Shown here: positions 1 through 9,129 of the stretch, in pieces | Numbering within the stretch: position 1 is the first letter of the stretch | Layout of the letters: every line of letters begins with the position of its first letter | Source of the DNA: Chloroflexota bacterium | GTDB lineage: Bacteria > Chloroflexota > JAHJIN01 | Assembly (NCBI GenBank): GCA_018823415.1 | Contig: JAHJIN010000457.1 | Coordinates: 1 to 64,000, forward strand | DNA length: 64,000 nt | Direction: 5' to 3' | Position numbers and translations under genes: made by a program | The notes under the pieces: model-generated | Told to the model about the DNA's origin: nothing | Database searches by the model: none | Seen by the model: only the letters and a program-made list of their open reading frames with translations

Positions 1-735
1 GCTGCCGGGCTGCTGCCGGGCCAGTTGGCGCTGCAGTCGCCGCAACTGCTCCTGGGCGCGTCCCAGGGCCTTGGGGTTGGCATAGGTCGTGCCATCCGAG
101 CAGGTTGCCAGGGTCTGCACGCCCAGGTCGACCCCCAATGGGTCGACCTGCGCAGGGATAGGGTCGGGCAATTCCATCTCGACCTGGAGGCTCACAAACC
201 AGCGCCCAGCCCGTTCGGACACCGTGGCCGACAAGATCTTGGCAGCGGCGACCGGGTCAGGTCCCTGGGACGTGATGGGCAAATAGCCCCGCTCTTTCAG
301 CCGCAGCCGGCCCAGCCGGGGCAGTTGAATGGCGTCCTCAAATACCCGAATACTGCCGGTCAGCCGAAAACTGCCGATTCCGCGTTTGCGGCTCTTGAAG
401 CGGGGAAAGCCTACCGGTCCGGGGTGCTGCCCTTGTTTCTGCAGCTTCACCCGCCGGAAGAAATGAGCGAACGCCCGGTCCAGGTCGCGCAAGGCCTCCT
501 GCGGCGCGCATTTGGATACTTCATACATCCAGTCCAGTTCGGTCTGCTTGAGGGCATTCAACTCGCGGTGCAGGTCGATGGCTGTCGGCGTCGGCTGGCC
601 GGCCTGGTAGGCGTCGATCTTGCGCTGCAGGCCCCAGTTGTACGCAAAGCGCGCCGCCCCGGCGTGGCGCAGACAGGCCGTGCGCTGCCGATCGTTCACA
701 TCGAGTTCGGTCTTGTAGCCCCGCAGCACTTTCAT
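1..735 (-). CDS. tnpB: TnpB (IS607-type RNA-guided nuclease homolog), C-terminus beyond window
   Basis: Minus-strand frame open from 735 to 1, reading MKVLRGYKTELDVNDRQRTACLRHAGAARFAYNWGLQRK...PLGVDLGVQTLATCSDGTTYANPKALGRAQEQL; typical TnpB N-terminus and RuvC-I motif (GVDLGV). Absent from the supplied ORF track because it is cut by the window edge. Confidence 0.9.
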   Translation of the reverse strand, partial: MKVLRGYKTELDVNDRQRTACLRHAGAARFAYNWGLQRKIDAYQAGQPTPTAIDLHRELNALKQTELDWMYEVSKCAPQEALRDLDRAFAHFFRRVKLQKQGQHPGPVGFPRFKSRKRGIGSFRLTGSIRVFEDAIQLPRLGRLRLKERGYLPITSQGPDPVAAAKILSATVSERAGRWFVSLQVEMELPDPIPAQVDPLGVDLGVQTLATCSDGTTYANPKALGRAQEQLRRLQRQLARQQPGS

Positions 736-1346
736 AGCTCCTGGGCCGCCTCCCGCAGGCTCTCGATCAGTTGGCGGTTCTTATGGCTACGACTACCATA
801 CAAGCGGGCCGAGAACACGGTGATGATCTCCAATACGTCCTGGACCAGTTCTTCCTCGAAACTCGCGGGTTGCTCGCTGCGGTTGATGATGACCACCTCC
901 ACCCCGAACTCGGCACACAGGGTGAAGATGAGTTCAGAACCGAAGCGCAGCAGGCGGTCTTTATGGGTCAGAACCAGGCGGCCCACCTCGCCGGCGCAGA
1001 TGCGCTTGATCAGCTGGCGCAGGCCGCGTTTCTGGTAGTTCAGGCCCGAGCCCAGGTCTTGCAGCACTTCGTAGGTCCAGCCGTTGGCGCTGCAGAACGA
1101 CTCCAGCAGGGCCACCTGGGTGACCAGGTCGCTTTTCTGGTCATGGCTAGACACGCGAGCGTAGGCCAGCGTGAGCCGCTGAGAGGGGGCTTGGCGGGGC
1201 ACAATACCGCGTAACTGGGCCAGGTCATAGCGCCGGTGGCCGCCGGGCGTGCGTTCGGCCTGGATCTTGCCGGCGGCTTCCCAGCGCCGCAAGGTATCGA
1301 CTGACACACCGAGTTCTTGGGCTGCTTGGCTAATGCGTATCTTCAT
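732..1346 (-). CDS. tnpA: IS607-family serine recombinase TnpA
   Basis: MKIRISQAAQELGVSVDTLRRWEAAGKIQAERTPGGHRRYD (MerR-type HTH), then LAYARVSSHDQKSDLVTQV (serine recombinase); start moved from 1364 to the MKIRIS methionine. Confidence 0.92.
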   Translation of the reverse strand: MKIRISQAAQELGVSVDTLRRWEAAGKIQAERTPGGHRRYDLAQLRGIVPRQAPSQRLTLAYARVSSHDQKSDLVTQVALLESFCSANGWTYEVLQDLGSGLNYQKRGLRQLIKRICAGEVGRLVLTHKDRLLRFGSELIFTLCAEFGVEVVIINRSEQPASFEEELVQDVLEIITVFSARLYGSRSHKNRQLIESLREAAQEL

Positions 1347-1409
1347 AGCGTTAATTATATGCAAAACGCGCGAATTGTCAAGATACCAGTAGGTTCTAGT
1401 GAGCAGTAT

Positions 1410-1724
1410 CTACCCCCCATAATAGTTGTAAACGACCCGGGCCGCGGAGGGGGCATTCGGGTCGTTGATATAGTTGGTATTCTCGGTCCCCACCCGGAGC
1501 ACCTCGCTGGCGTGGTGGTCAAAGGCCAGATGGACGCTGGGCACGTAGGGGAGGTTGGTGGTGATGTCGTCCCCGGTCAGTTCCACCTTGCCGTCCTGAA
1601 CATCCTTGGGGTGAACGAACTTGATCTCGCCGAGCAGCCCCAGTTCCTTCAACCAGACTGCGCAGACCAGGCCGTCCATATCGCTGCGGGTCACCAGCCG
1701 ATATGTTCTCTTTTCTGCCGACAC
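1410..1724 (-). pseudogene. DHH-family phosphoesterase, N-terminal fragment interrupted by the IS607 element
   Basis: RLVTRSDMDGLVCAVWLKELGLLGEIKFVHPKDVQDGKVELT...HLAFDHHASE...DPNAPSAARVVYNYYGG then stop exactly at the element boundary; intact homologs are much longer. Confidence 0.75.
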
Positions 1725-1747
1725 GATGCACCTCCTTGTGGGTTATG

Positions 1748-1939
1748 GGGCCTAACCCCAAGACGGTTCAGTTAGCGTGGAGTCGAAGCTTTAGCTGGTT
1801 TTGGCCCCCAAAACACCCGCCTGAAGGCTCTACTCCACTCTTATCTGAACCGTCTTGGGCCTAACCCGTGAAATTCCTGTACAACGAGCAAGAATTTCCA
1901 AACCATCAACCCAGTTGGTTCTAATTCATCCAGGTTAGG
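1748..1939 (+). repeat. Short palindromic dispersed repeat family A, copy 1 (interrupted by the 103-bp element)
   Basis: GGGCCTAAC[element]CCTAACCCGTGAAATTCCTGTACAACGAGCAAGAATTT...CATCCAGGTTAGG; same sequence at 39251 and 59996. Confidence 0.85.
1757..1859. mobile_element. MITE-like element, 103 bp, with terminal inverted repeats
   Basis: Ends CCCAAGACGGTTCAG...CTGAACCGTCTTGGG (15-bp perfect TIR, then imperfect GTGGAGT/ACTCCAC); flanked by direct repeat CCTAAC at 1751-1756 and 1860-1865. Confidence 0.8.
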
Positions 1940-2057
1940 ATCGTTTTCCAGAGCCGCATTGTTCGCGAGTCCGGTCGTCTTGCTCATTCTACCACACCCC
2001 GCTGGCCGACGCAAGCCGGCGCGCCGGCACGGCACGCCGTGGGGGTCGAGGTTGCGC

Positions 2058-2086
2058 TTGCCTAGATAGTGCATCTATGGTATACT
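2058..2086 (+). promoter_or_regulatory. Putative sigma70 promoter for the rpsB operon
   Basis: TTGCCT (2058-2063) - 17 bp - TATACT (2081-2086) with extended -10 TGG. Confidence 0.55.
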
Positions 2087-2276
2087 CACCGTCTGAGCGC
2101 CGGCATGTCACGCCCGGCGCCATCATACACGCTTTCGGACAGCGCGAGGTGTGCCGGGTCCCGGTACAAGGCCGGCGAGCTACTTGCTGGAGAGTGGCCT
2201 GGCGGTTGGCATCTTGGCCCCGGTCCTCCGCTGGTAGAAGAAAGCGGACGCATAACAAAAGAGGAGGACACACACA

Positions 2277-3218
2277 TTGACTAGGATCGTGACCATGAAA
2301 CAACTCCTGGAGGCTGGCGTCCACTTTGGGCACCAGACCAGGCGTTGGAACCCCAAGATGCGCTCGTTCATCTTTACCGAGCGCAACGGCATTCACATCA
2401 TTGACCTCCAGCAAACCGTAGCCCGGCTCACCAAAGCCTATAACGTTGTGCGAGACGCCGTGGCCGAAAATGACAGCAAGGTCCTGTTCGTGGGCACCAA
2501 GCGTCAGGCCCAGGAGACAGTGGCTGAAGAAGCGACGCGCTGCGGGATGTTTTATGTGAACCAGCGGTGGTTGGGCGGCATGCTCACCAATTTTCTCACC
2601 ATCCAAAAGCGCATCGATTATCTGGTTCGACTCGAAGAGCGCAAGATCAAGGGCGAATTTGAGCGGTTGCCCAAAAAAGAGGCCAAAAACCTGGAAGATC
2701 AGATTCGCAAGTTGAATCGGCTTCTGAGCGGCGTCAAGGGCATGACCGAACTGCCCGATATCGTGTTTGTGGTGGATACCCATCGCGAGACCCTGGCCAT
2801 CAAAGAAGCGCGTCGCCTGCACATCCCCGTCGTGGGGCTGGTAGACTCGAACTGTGACCCGGATGATGCCGACTATCCCGTTCCGGCCAACGACGACGCC
2901 ATTCGTGCCATTCGCCTGCTCACCGGCAAGATCGCCGATGCAGTGGTGGAAGGCCGCCAGTTGCGCGAATCCCTGCTCGCGCCCGAACTCGAGCGCATGG
3001 AGAGCGGGGTTATCTATGTGGATGGCGCCGAGTTCGAAGCTGGCCCATACGAAGAGATTGTGGAAGAAGTGATCGAGTACATTGTCGATGACGGGGACGC
3101 GTTGGACGAGGATCTGGGCGATACCCCGGCCGATGAAGACGTGGTCGACGAGGACGTGGCTGACGAAGACGTGGTCATCGAAGATTTGGCCGAGCAGACG
3201 GACGAGACCGAGGAATAA
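2277..3218 (+). CDS. rpsB: 30S ribosomal protein S2 with acidic C-terminal tail
   Basis: [47 protein letters not shown] upstream of TTG start. Confidence 0.97.
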   Translation: MTRIVTMKQLLEAGVHFGHQTRRWNPKMRSFIFTERNGIHIIDLQQTVARLTKAYNVVRDAVAENDSKVLFVGTKRQAQETVAEEATRCGMFYVNQRWLGGMLTNFLTIQKRIDYLVRLEERKIKGEFERLPKKEAKNLEDQIRKLNRLLSGVKGMTELPDIVFVVDTHRETLAIKEARRLHIPVVGLVDSNCDPDDADYPVPANDDAIRAIRLLTGKIADAVVEGRQLRESLLAPELERMESGVIYVDGAEFEAGPYEEIVEEVIEYIVDDGDALDEDLGDTPADEDVVDEDVADEDVVIEDLAEQTDETEE

Positions 3219-3261
3219 GATCAACAACTCGCTGTGCGCAGCGAGCCATTCAGGAGGCAAT

Positions 3262-3858
3262 ATGGTCGAGATTACCACGGCGCTGGTCAAAGAGCTACGC
3301 ACTGCGACCAACGCTGGCGTTTTGGATTGCAAGAATGCCTTGCAAGAAACCGGCGGCAATATGCAGGAAGCCGTTCGTATCCTGCGGGAAAAGGGATTGG
3401 CCGTGGCCGACAAAAAGGCCGGCCGCGAAGCCAAAGAGGGCCTCATCGCCTCATACATCCACTTTGGCGGCCGCATTGGCGTGCTGCTCGAGCTGAACTG
3501 CGAATCGGATTTTGTGGCGCGCACCGAGATCTTTCAGGCCTTGGCCCACGATCTCGCCATGCAGGTGGCGGCCCAGCACCCGCTGTACGTCCAACCGGCC
3601 GACGTGCCGCCGGACGTGCTCGAGTCGGAAAAGGACATCTATCGCAAACAGGCTGCGGAAAGCGGCAAGCCGGCTCCGGTCATCGAGCGCATTGTGGAAG
3701 GCAAGCTCAAGAGCTATTACGAGGATACTTGCCTGCTGTTGCAGCCGTTTATCCGTGACACCGACGTCACCATCGAGCAGTTGATCAAGAATCATATCGC
3801 CGAGCTGGGCGAGAACATTGTGGTACGCCGATTCGTGCGTTACGAACTCGGTAGCTAG
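3262..3858 (+). CDS. tsf: Translation elongation factor Ts
   Basis: [54 protein letters not shown] before ATG 3262. Confidence 0.97.
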   Translation: MVEITTALVKELRTATNAGVLDCKNALQETGGNMQEAVRILREKGLAVADKKAGREAKEGLIASYIHFGGRIGVLLELNCESDFVARTEIFQALAHDLAMQVAAQHPLYVQPADVPPDVLESEKDIYRKQAAESGKPAPVIERIVEGKLKSYYEDTCLLLQPFIRDTDVTIEQLIKNHIAELGENIVVRRFVRYELGS

Positions 3859-3870
3859 GCATATCTACCC

Positions 3871-3903
3871 CGGGGGGCCAGCGGGTTGACCGTTGGCCCC
3901 CCG
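3871..3903 (+). terminator. Strong GC hairpin between tsf and pyrH (attenuator/terminator-like, no T tract)
   Basis: CGGGGGGCCAGCGGgttgaCCGTTGGCCCCCCG. Confidence 0.45.
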
Positions 3904-3953
3904 TTGTCCCTATGCCGGTGGACCGGTCGAGACCGAACTCGGGAGCAAGGTCC

Positions 3954-4694
3954 ATGCCTGAAAAGTCCAAGTCCGGGTCAGCAAAATACAGCCGCATCCT
4001 CCTCAAATTGGGTGGTGAGTCGTTGGCCGGCGAGGGGGCTTTTGGCATCAATCCCCAGTCTGCCGAGGCCGTGGCCCGCGAGATCATCCGCGTTCGGCAG
4101 CATGGTGTCGAGGTTGCCGTAGTCATTGGCGGGGGCAATATCTGGCGGGGCCAATCGCACGTGGCCGCTGGCATGGACCGGGCCCAGGCCGACTATATGG
4201 GCATGCTGGCTACCGTAATCAACGCCCTGGCCCTGCAGGATGCCATGGAACGGATGGGTGTCTTTACTCGGGTGATGACCGCCGTCGAGATGCGTGATGT
4301 GGCCGAACCCTATATCCGCCGCCGGGCCATCCGGCACATGGAAAAGGGCCGCGTGTGCATCTTTGCCGCCGGCACCGGCAACCCCTACTTTACCACGGAC
4401 TCGGCCGCCGCCCTGCGCGCCGTCGAGATCAACGCCCAGGTGCTCATCAAGGCCACCAAGGTGGATGGCGTCTATGACGCGGATCCCAAAAAGGTCCCCA
4501 CGGCCAAGCGTCTGGCCCAGCTCAACTATCTGGACGCGTTGACCCTGGACCTGGGCTTCATGGACAGCACCGCGCTCTCGCTGTGCATGGACAATCACAT
4601 GCCCATCATCGTGCTCAACCTGTGGGATGCGGGCAGCGTGGAGCGCGCTGTGCTAGGCGAATCTATCGGCACGTTGGTCACCAGCAACAAGTAA
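3954..4694 (+). CDS. pyrH: UMP kinase
   Basis: [24 protein letters not shown]...[10 protein letters not shown]...[34 protein letters not shown]. Confidence 0.97.
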   Translation: MPEKSKSGSAKYSRILLKLGGESLAGEGAFGINPQSAEAVAREIIRVRQHGVEVAVVIGGGNIWRGQSHVAAGMDRAQADYMGMLATVINALALQDAMERMGVFTRVMTAVEMRDVAEPYIRRRAIRHMEKGRVCIFAAGTGNPYFTTDSAAALRAVEINAQVLIKATKVDGVYDADPKKVPTAKRLAQLNYLDALTLDLGFMDSTALSLCMDNHMPIIVLNLWDAGSVERAVLGESIGTLVTSNK

Positions 4695-4715
4695 AAAGAC
4701 TATGGGAGGTGTATC

Positions 4716-5282
4716 ATGTCTGAACTGGTCGATCTGGTACTGGAAGAAGCTGAAGGCAAGATGAGCAATGCCGAAGAGGCGCTGCGCAGCGAACTGGCTA
4801 CCATTCGCACCGGCCGTGCGTCGCCGGCCATTCTGGAGCGCCTGCACGTGGAATATTATGGTGTGTCCACCCCCCTTAATCAAGCAGCCAGCATCTCGGC
4901 CCCAGAACCCCGCTTGCTCATCGTGAACCCCTGGGAACGCCAGATGCTCACCGTCATTGAAAAGGCCATCCTCAAGTCGGACCTGGGCCTCAACCCCATC
5001 AACGACGGTCAGGTGCTACGTCTGGCTATCCCGGCGCTGACCGAAGAACGCCGCCGCGAACTGGTACGCTCGGTGGGCAAGCGCGTCGAAGAAGGCCGCG
5101 TGGCCGTGCGTAACTGTCGCCGGGACGCCCAGAACGACCTGCGCAAGTTGGAAAAGGACAAGGAAATCTCGCAGGATGACCTGTATCGGGGTCAGGAGCA
5201 GCTACAGGATCTCACAGACCGGTACATCAAGCAGGTGGACGAGATTGGGGCGCGCAAAGAAACCGAGATTTTAGAGATATAA
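4716..5282 (+). CDS. frr: Ribosome recycling factor
   Basis: [48 protein letters not shown]. Confidence 0.97.
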   Translation: MSELVDLVLEEAEGKMSNAEEALRSELATIRTGRASPAILERLHVEYYGVSTPLNQAASISAPEPRLLIVNPWERQMLTVIEKAILKSDLGLNPINDGQVLRLAIPALTEERRRELVRSVGKRVEEGRVAVRNCRRDAQNDLRKLEKDKEISQDDLYRGQEQLQDLTDRYIKQVDEIGARKETEILEI

Positions 5283-5325
5283 CAGATTGCACGCCAATCG
5301 TGCAAATGGCAATGGCGGTGAGCCC

Positions 5326-6045
5326 ATGACGGACGTAAACAAAGGACTCGAAATCGCCGGTGCGCCCCGGCATGTGGCGATCATTATGGATGGTAACGGA
5401 CGGTGGGCCAAGGGCCGCGGCCTGCCGCGCTTGGCCGGCCACCGCGCTGGCGTGGAGAATATCCGGCGCATCATCGAGGGCTGCGGGGAGTATGGCGTGG
5501 AGATCCTGACCTTGTGGGCCTTTTCCACGGAAAACTGGACCCGGCCACTGGACGAGGTGCGCGGCCTGATGCGGCTCCTGGGCGAGACGCTCGACCGGCA
5601 ACTGGACGAGTTGCATGAGAAAGGCGTGCGGCTGTGCCATAGCGGCCGTCTGGAAAACCTGTCGGAGGACCTGCAGCACCGCGTCCGCAAGGCCGTCGAA
5701 CTGACCAAGAACAATGATCGCCTTACCGTCAACCTGGCCTTTGACTATGGCGGCCGGGCCGACATCCTTCACGCCGTACAGGGCATTATCCAGGATGGTG
5801 TGCCGGCCGAGCAGGTAGACGACGCCCTGTTCTCCCGTTATCTGTGGACCGCCGGTCTACCGGACCCGGATCTCATCGTGCGCACCAGTGGCGAGTACCG
5901 CGTCAGCAACTTTATGCTCTGGCAGAGTGCCTATGCCGAGTATTTCTTTACGCCCCTTTACTGGCCCGACTTTGGCAAAGACGAGTTGCGCCAGGCCATC
6001 CTGGCTTATGTCCAGCGCGAGCGCCGGTTTGGCGGCCTGGCGTAA
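5326..6045 (+). CDS. uppS: Isoprenyl transferase (undecaprenyl diphosphate synthase family)
   Basis: [34 protein letters not shown]...[11 protein letters not shown]...[27 protein letters not shown]. Confidence 0.95.
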   Translation: MTDVNKGLEIAGAPRHVAIIMDGNGRWAKGRGLPRLAGHRAGVENIRRIIEGCGEYGVEILTLWAFSTENWTRPLDEVRGLMRLLGETLDRQLDELHEKGVRLCHSGRLENLSEDLQHRVRKAVELTKNNDRLTVNLAFDYGGRADILHAVQGIIQDGVPAEQVDDALFSRYLWTAGLPDPDLIVRTSGEYRVSNFMLWQSAYAEYFFTPLYWPDFGKDELRQAILAYVQRERRFGGLA

Positions 6046-6051
6046 CTGACC

Positions 6052-6888
6052 ATGCTACGTACTCGCGTGCTCAGCGCCATCGTGCTCATCCCCGTCGTGC
6101 TGGCGTTGGCCTGGCTGGGCGGCCTGGGGTTCCTGCTGCTCATCGGCGTGTTTGCCCTGCTGGGCAGCATCGAGTTCGCACAGATGATGCGCCACGGCAA
6201 TCACCAAACGCTGTGGTTCGTGAGCATCCCGGTGGCGCTGGCGCTGGTGGGTCTGGCTTATCTGAACGTGCCGCTGGCCGGGACCGGGGTGCTCATTGCT
6301 GGCGCCACCCTGCTGGCGTTGGGTTTCCTCACCCTGCGGCAGGACCTGACCGGCACTCTCACGGACTGGGCGTTGACCGTGGCCGGTGCCCTGTACCTGG
6401 GCCTGCCCATGAGCTATTTTGTGTACCTGCGCGCCCTGCCGAATGGCCCCATCCATGCCGCCACGCAGGGCCTCATTCCCGACGGGTTGGCCTGGTTGGC
6501 GGCCGGTGTGCTGCCGGTGTGGGCCTGCGACACCGGAGCCTACCTGGTGGGCCGGGCCATCGGCCGGCGACCCTTTTTCCGTCACGTCAGCCCCAAAAAG
6601 ACGCTGGAAGGGGCCATCGGCGGGTTGGTGGCCGGCACCGTCGTGGCAGCGGTCATCCTGACGCTGCTGGGCCAGCCGATCTGGCATGGACTCGTCGTGG
6701 GCGTGCTGTTGACCGTCGCCGCTATCTTTGGCGACCTGGCCGAGTCACTCATCAAGCGGCAGGTAGGCGTCAAAGACTCGGGCCGGCTCATCCCCGGCCA
6801 CGGTGGGGTGCTGGACCGGCTGGATAGCCTGCTCTTTGCCGTGGTGGTGCTATACTGGTACGTCATGCTTTTTGTGCACCCGACTTGA
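6052..6888 (+). CDS. cdsA: Phosphatidate cytidylyltransferase
   Basis: VWACDTGAYLVGRAIGRRPFFRHVSPKKTLEGAIGGLVAG...GDLAESLIKRQVGVKDSGRLIPGHGGVLDRLDS. Confidence 0.95.
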   Translation: MLRTRVLSAIVLIPVVLALAWLGGLGFLLLIGVFALLGSIEFAQMMRHGNHQTLWFVSIPVALALVGLAYLNVPLAGTGVLIAGATLLALGFLTLRQDLTGTLTDWALTVAGALYLGLPMSYFVYLRALPNGPIHAATQGLIPDGLAWLAAGVLPVWACDTGAYLVGRAIGRRPFFRHVSPKKTLEGAIGGLVAGTVVAAVILTLLGQPIWHGLVVGVLLTVAAIFGDLAESLIKRQVGVKDSGRLIPGHGGVLDRLDSLLFAVVVLYWYVMLFVHPT

Positions 6889-6931
6889 CCGGCCTGGCTC
6901 GCCGGTGGCCGCCGCGCCGTTGCCTCGGGTA

Positions 6932-6940
6932 TGTTATAAT
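6932..6940 (+). promoter_or_regulatory. Extended -10 promoter element TGTTATAAT
   Basis: TG-n-TATAAT in the cdsA / 7TM-sensor intergenic region; no convincing -35. Confidence 0.5.
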
Positions 6941-6982
6941 CTGACCGCGGCTGGATCGCGGTTCGTTGCCTGACGAGCATCC

Positions 6983-7006
6983 GCGGAGACCCCAGGGGGT
7001 CTCCGC
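6983..7006 (+). promoter_or_regulatory. Perfect 11-bp-stem RNA hairpin in the predicted leader of the 7TM sensor gene
   Basis: GCGGAGACCCCagGGGGTCTCCGC, about 30 nt before the TTG start at 7036. Confidence 0.5.
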
Positions 7007-7035
7007 ATTGTGTACAGCTGGAAGAGGGGTATTCT

Positions 7036-9006
7036 TTGATCGGCTCCACACTGCTGGGCGCCTTGACCCTCATCAACCTGATCCTGGTATCCACGAACGT
7101 CATTGTGGCGTTTTCGCTGTGGGTCTATATCCTGGCGCGCCGGGCCCAGCGGCTGCAACATCCCATCGTGACCGCCTATCTGGGGTTCATGTTTGCCCTC
7201 ACCACGTTCTACGCCGGCGAGATCTTTCACATCAGTACCGAGAACCTGGATGTGGGGTTCTTTTGGCTGCGAGTGCAGTGGATCGGGACCGCATTCCTGC
7301 CGCCCACCTTCTTGCTCTTTGCCGATGCCTTGCTGCGCACCACCGGGTCCACCTCGCGCCGGCGCCGCTGGCTCATCAATGCGGCCTATGTGGTGAGCCT
7401 GGGCTTTTTGCTGATGGCCGTGTTTACCAATTGGCTCATGGCCGGGCCGGTGGCCGTTCCCTGGCGCGTCCACTTTGCGCCGGGGCCATTGTATCTACTG
7501 TTCGCCGTGTATGCCATCTCAGCTACAGCCTGGGGCATTGTGCTGGTCATACGAGCTCGTCAGCAGTTCCTGGCCCCTCCGGCCCGTCGCCGGCTGCGCC
7601 GCCTGCTCTGGGTTCTGGTTCCCTGCGCCGGGGCCGCTCTACCCTATCTGCTGGTGCCCTATCTGCTGGATATACTACCCGGTGTGCCCCCGGCGGCGCT
7701 GATCCTGGTGCCTATCGTCGCCCATGCCGGCGTTTCGATTCTGGGCGTTATCCTGACCTACATCGTGGCCTACCACGGCGTGATGATGCCGGACCGGGTC
7801 ATCAAGCAAAGCCTCATCCTGTACCTGCTGCGGGGACCGTTCCTGGGCGTGGTCGTGGTGGTGTTGGTGGTCCTGACCTCGAACCTGGGCCGGCTCCTGG
7901 GCGTGGACACGGCGCAGGCGCAACTGCTGGTGGTCGTTGCCACCATCGTGCTGGTCCAGATTGTCATCGAGCAGTCCCGGCCCCTCATCGACATCTGGGT
8001 CTATCGCGACGACCGCGAAGAGATCCGCTGGTTCCAGGAGGTATACCAGCGTCTGCTCACGCCGTCGGACCTGGCCGATTTGCTCGAAAGCACCCTGGCC
8101 GCCGTTTGCGAGGCACTGCGGGTCCGGATCGGCTACCTGGCCGTGCCGGGCACCAACGGCAACGGGTTCATGATCCTGGCCGTGTTTGGCGCGGATGGCC
8201 CCCCGGACGAATTCGCCGCACGCCCCGAAGTCCAAGAGTTCCTGCACCGCACGGCCCCCTTGCAGGCGTTGGACGAGTGGGATCTGGAAGAGATGGAGAC
8301 CTGGGGCTTTCACCGGGAAAACGACCACTTGATGTTCCCCTTGCAATTCCGGGGCGAGGGTGAGACGGTGCTGGGCTTTTTGTGCCTGGAAGGGGCGCAG
8401 GACGTCGAAACCCTGTCGCAGGAGCAAAAGCGGCTGGTGGGTTCCCTGCTGGACCAGGTCGAAGTGGCACTGGAGAGCGTCCAGTTGCAGAGTGGCATCG
8501 TGGCTATCCTGCGTCGCGTGGCCTCCAACATCGAGTGGGTGCAGCGGTGGAGCAGCAAGCTCAAATACGCCTCACCCCTCACCATCGCCGAAATCGAGGC
8601 GGTGCCGGCCTATGACGACGACGAGTTCCAGAGCCAGGTCAAGGATGCGCTGGACCATTACTGGGGTGGTCCCAAGCTGGCCCAAAGCCCGCTCCTGCAA
8701 TTGCGCGTGGTGCGCAACCAGCAGCAACTCACCCGGCGCACCGCCACCCAGGCCCTGCGCCAGGTCATTGCCGAGGCGGTCGAGATGCTGCGGCCGGAGG
8801 GCAGCGAGAAAAGCAGCGCCCCGGAGTGGCTGCTCTACAACATCAGCAAGATGCGGTTCTTGCAGGGCAAGCGCGTCAAGGAAATTGTGAACGAGTTGTA
8901 CATGAGCGAATCGGATTATTACCGCAAGCAGCGGGCCGCCATCGAAGAGGTGGCCCGGGTCCTGGCCATGATGGAAGAAGAGGAGCGTGGGAGTATCGGG
9001 CAGTGA
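7036..9006 (+). CDS. Membrane sensor: histidine-kinase-type 7TM N-terminus + further TM segments + GAF-like domain + C-terminal HTH-like domain (no kinase domain seen)
   Basis: STENLDVGFFWLRVQWIGTAFLPPTFLLFADALL (7TM sensor-like), LLESTLAAVCEALRVRIGYLAVPG (GAF-like), C-terminus FLQGKRVKEIVNELYMSESDYYRKQRAAIEEVARVL; no H-box or ATPase motifs. Confidence 0.75.
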   Translation: MIGSTLLGALTLINLILVSTNVIVAFSLWVYILARRAQRLQHPIVTAYLGFMFALTTFYAGEIFHISTENLDVGFFWLRVQWIGTAFLPPTFLLFADALLRTTGSTSRRRRWLINAAYVVSLGFLLMAVFTNWLMAGPVAVPWRVHFAPGPLYLLFAVYAISATAWGIVLVIRARQQFLAPPARRRLRRLLWVLVPCAGAALPYLLVPYLLDILPGVPPAALILVPIVAHAGVSILGVILTYIVAYHGVMMPDRVIKQSLILYLLRGPFLGVVVVVLVVLTSNLGRLLGVDTAQAQLLVVVATIVLVQIVIEQSRPLIDIWVYRDDREEIRWFQEVYQRLLTPSDLADLLESTLAAVCEALRVRIGYLAVPGTNGNGFMILAVFGADGPPDEFAARPEVQEFLHRTAPLQALDEWDLEEMETWGFHRENDHLMFPLQFRGEGETVLGFLCLEGAQDVETLSQEQKRLVGSLLDQVEVALESVQLQSGIVAILRRVASNIEWVQRWSSKLKYASPLTIAEIEAVPAYDDDEFQSQVKDALDHYWGGPKLAQSPLLQLRVVRNQQQLTRRTATQALRQVIAEAVEMLRPEGSEKSSAPEWLLYNISKMRFLQGKRVKEIVNELYMSESDYYRKQRAAIEEVARVLAMMEEEERGSIGQ

Positions 9007-9032
9007 TCTGATAGGTTTTGACAGGTAGCATC

Positions 9033-9041
9033 TGCTATAAT
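9033..9041 (+). promoter_or_regulatory. Extended -10 promoter element TGCTATAAT upstream of HMG-CoA reductase
   Basis: TG-n-TATAAT; nearby TTGACA (9018-9023) is only 12 bp away. Confidence 0.5.
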
Positions 9042-9129
9042 ACCGCCAGATTTGGATAGGCAAGCCAGCGAAAACGCCATTTTGCGCGCGTTCGAGCTGG
9101 CTTTCGCGCGCACAGGAGTTGAATTGCTC

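Larger units (their letters stand above)
1..1413 (-). mobile_element. IS607-family insertion sequence, partial (continues beyond window start)
   Basis: MerR-like HTH + serine recombinase ORF followed by TnpB ORF with ATGA overlap at 732-735; outer end placed at the C-run (G-run on minus strand) at 1413-1418, where the DHH ORF is interrupted. Confidence 0.85.

Noticed and set aside
25-1038. 337-aa plus-strand ORF at window start
   Set aside because: Antisense shadow of tnpB and tnpA.
1989-3524. 511-aa minus-strand ORF opposite rpsB/tsf
   Set aside because: Antisense to two clear housekeeping genes; composition is a GC-rich shadow frame.
9018-9041. TTGACA plus TATAAT as a standard sigma70 promoter
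   Set aside because: Spacing is only 12 bp; kept only as an extended -10 element.
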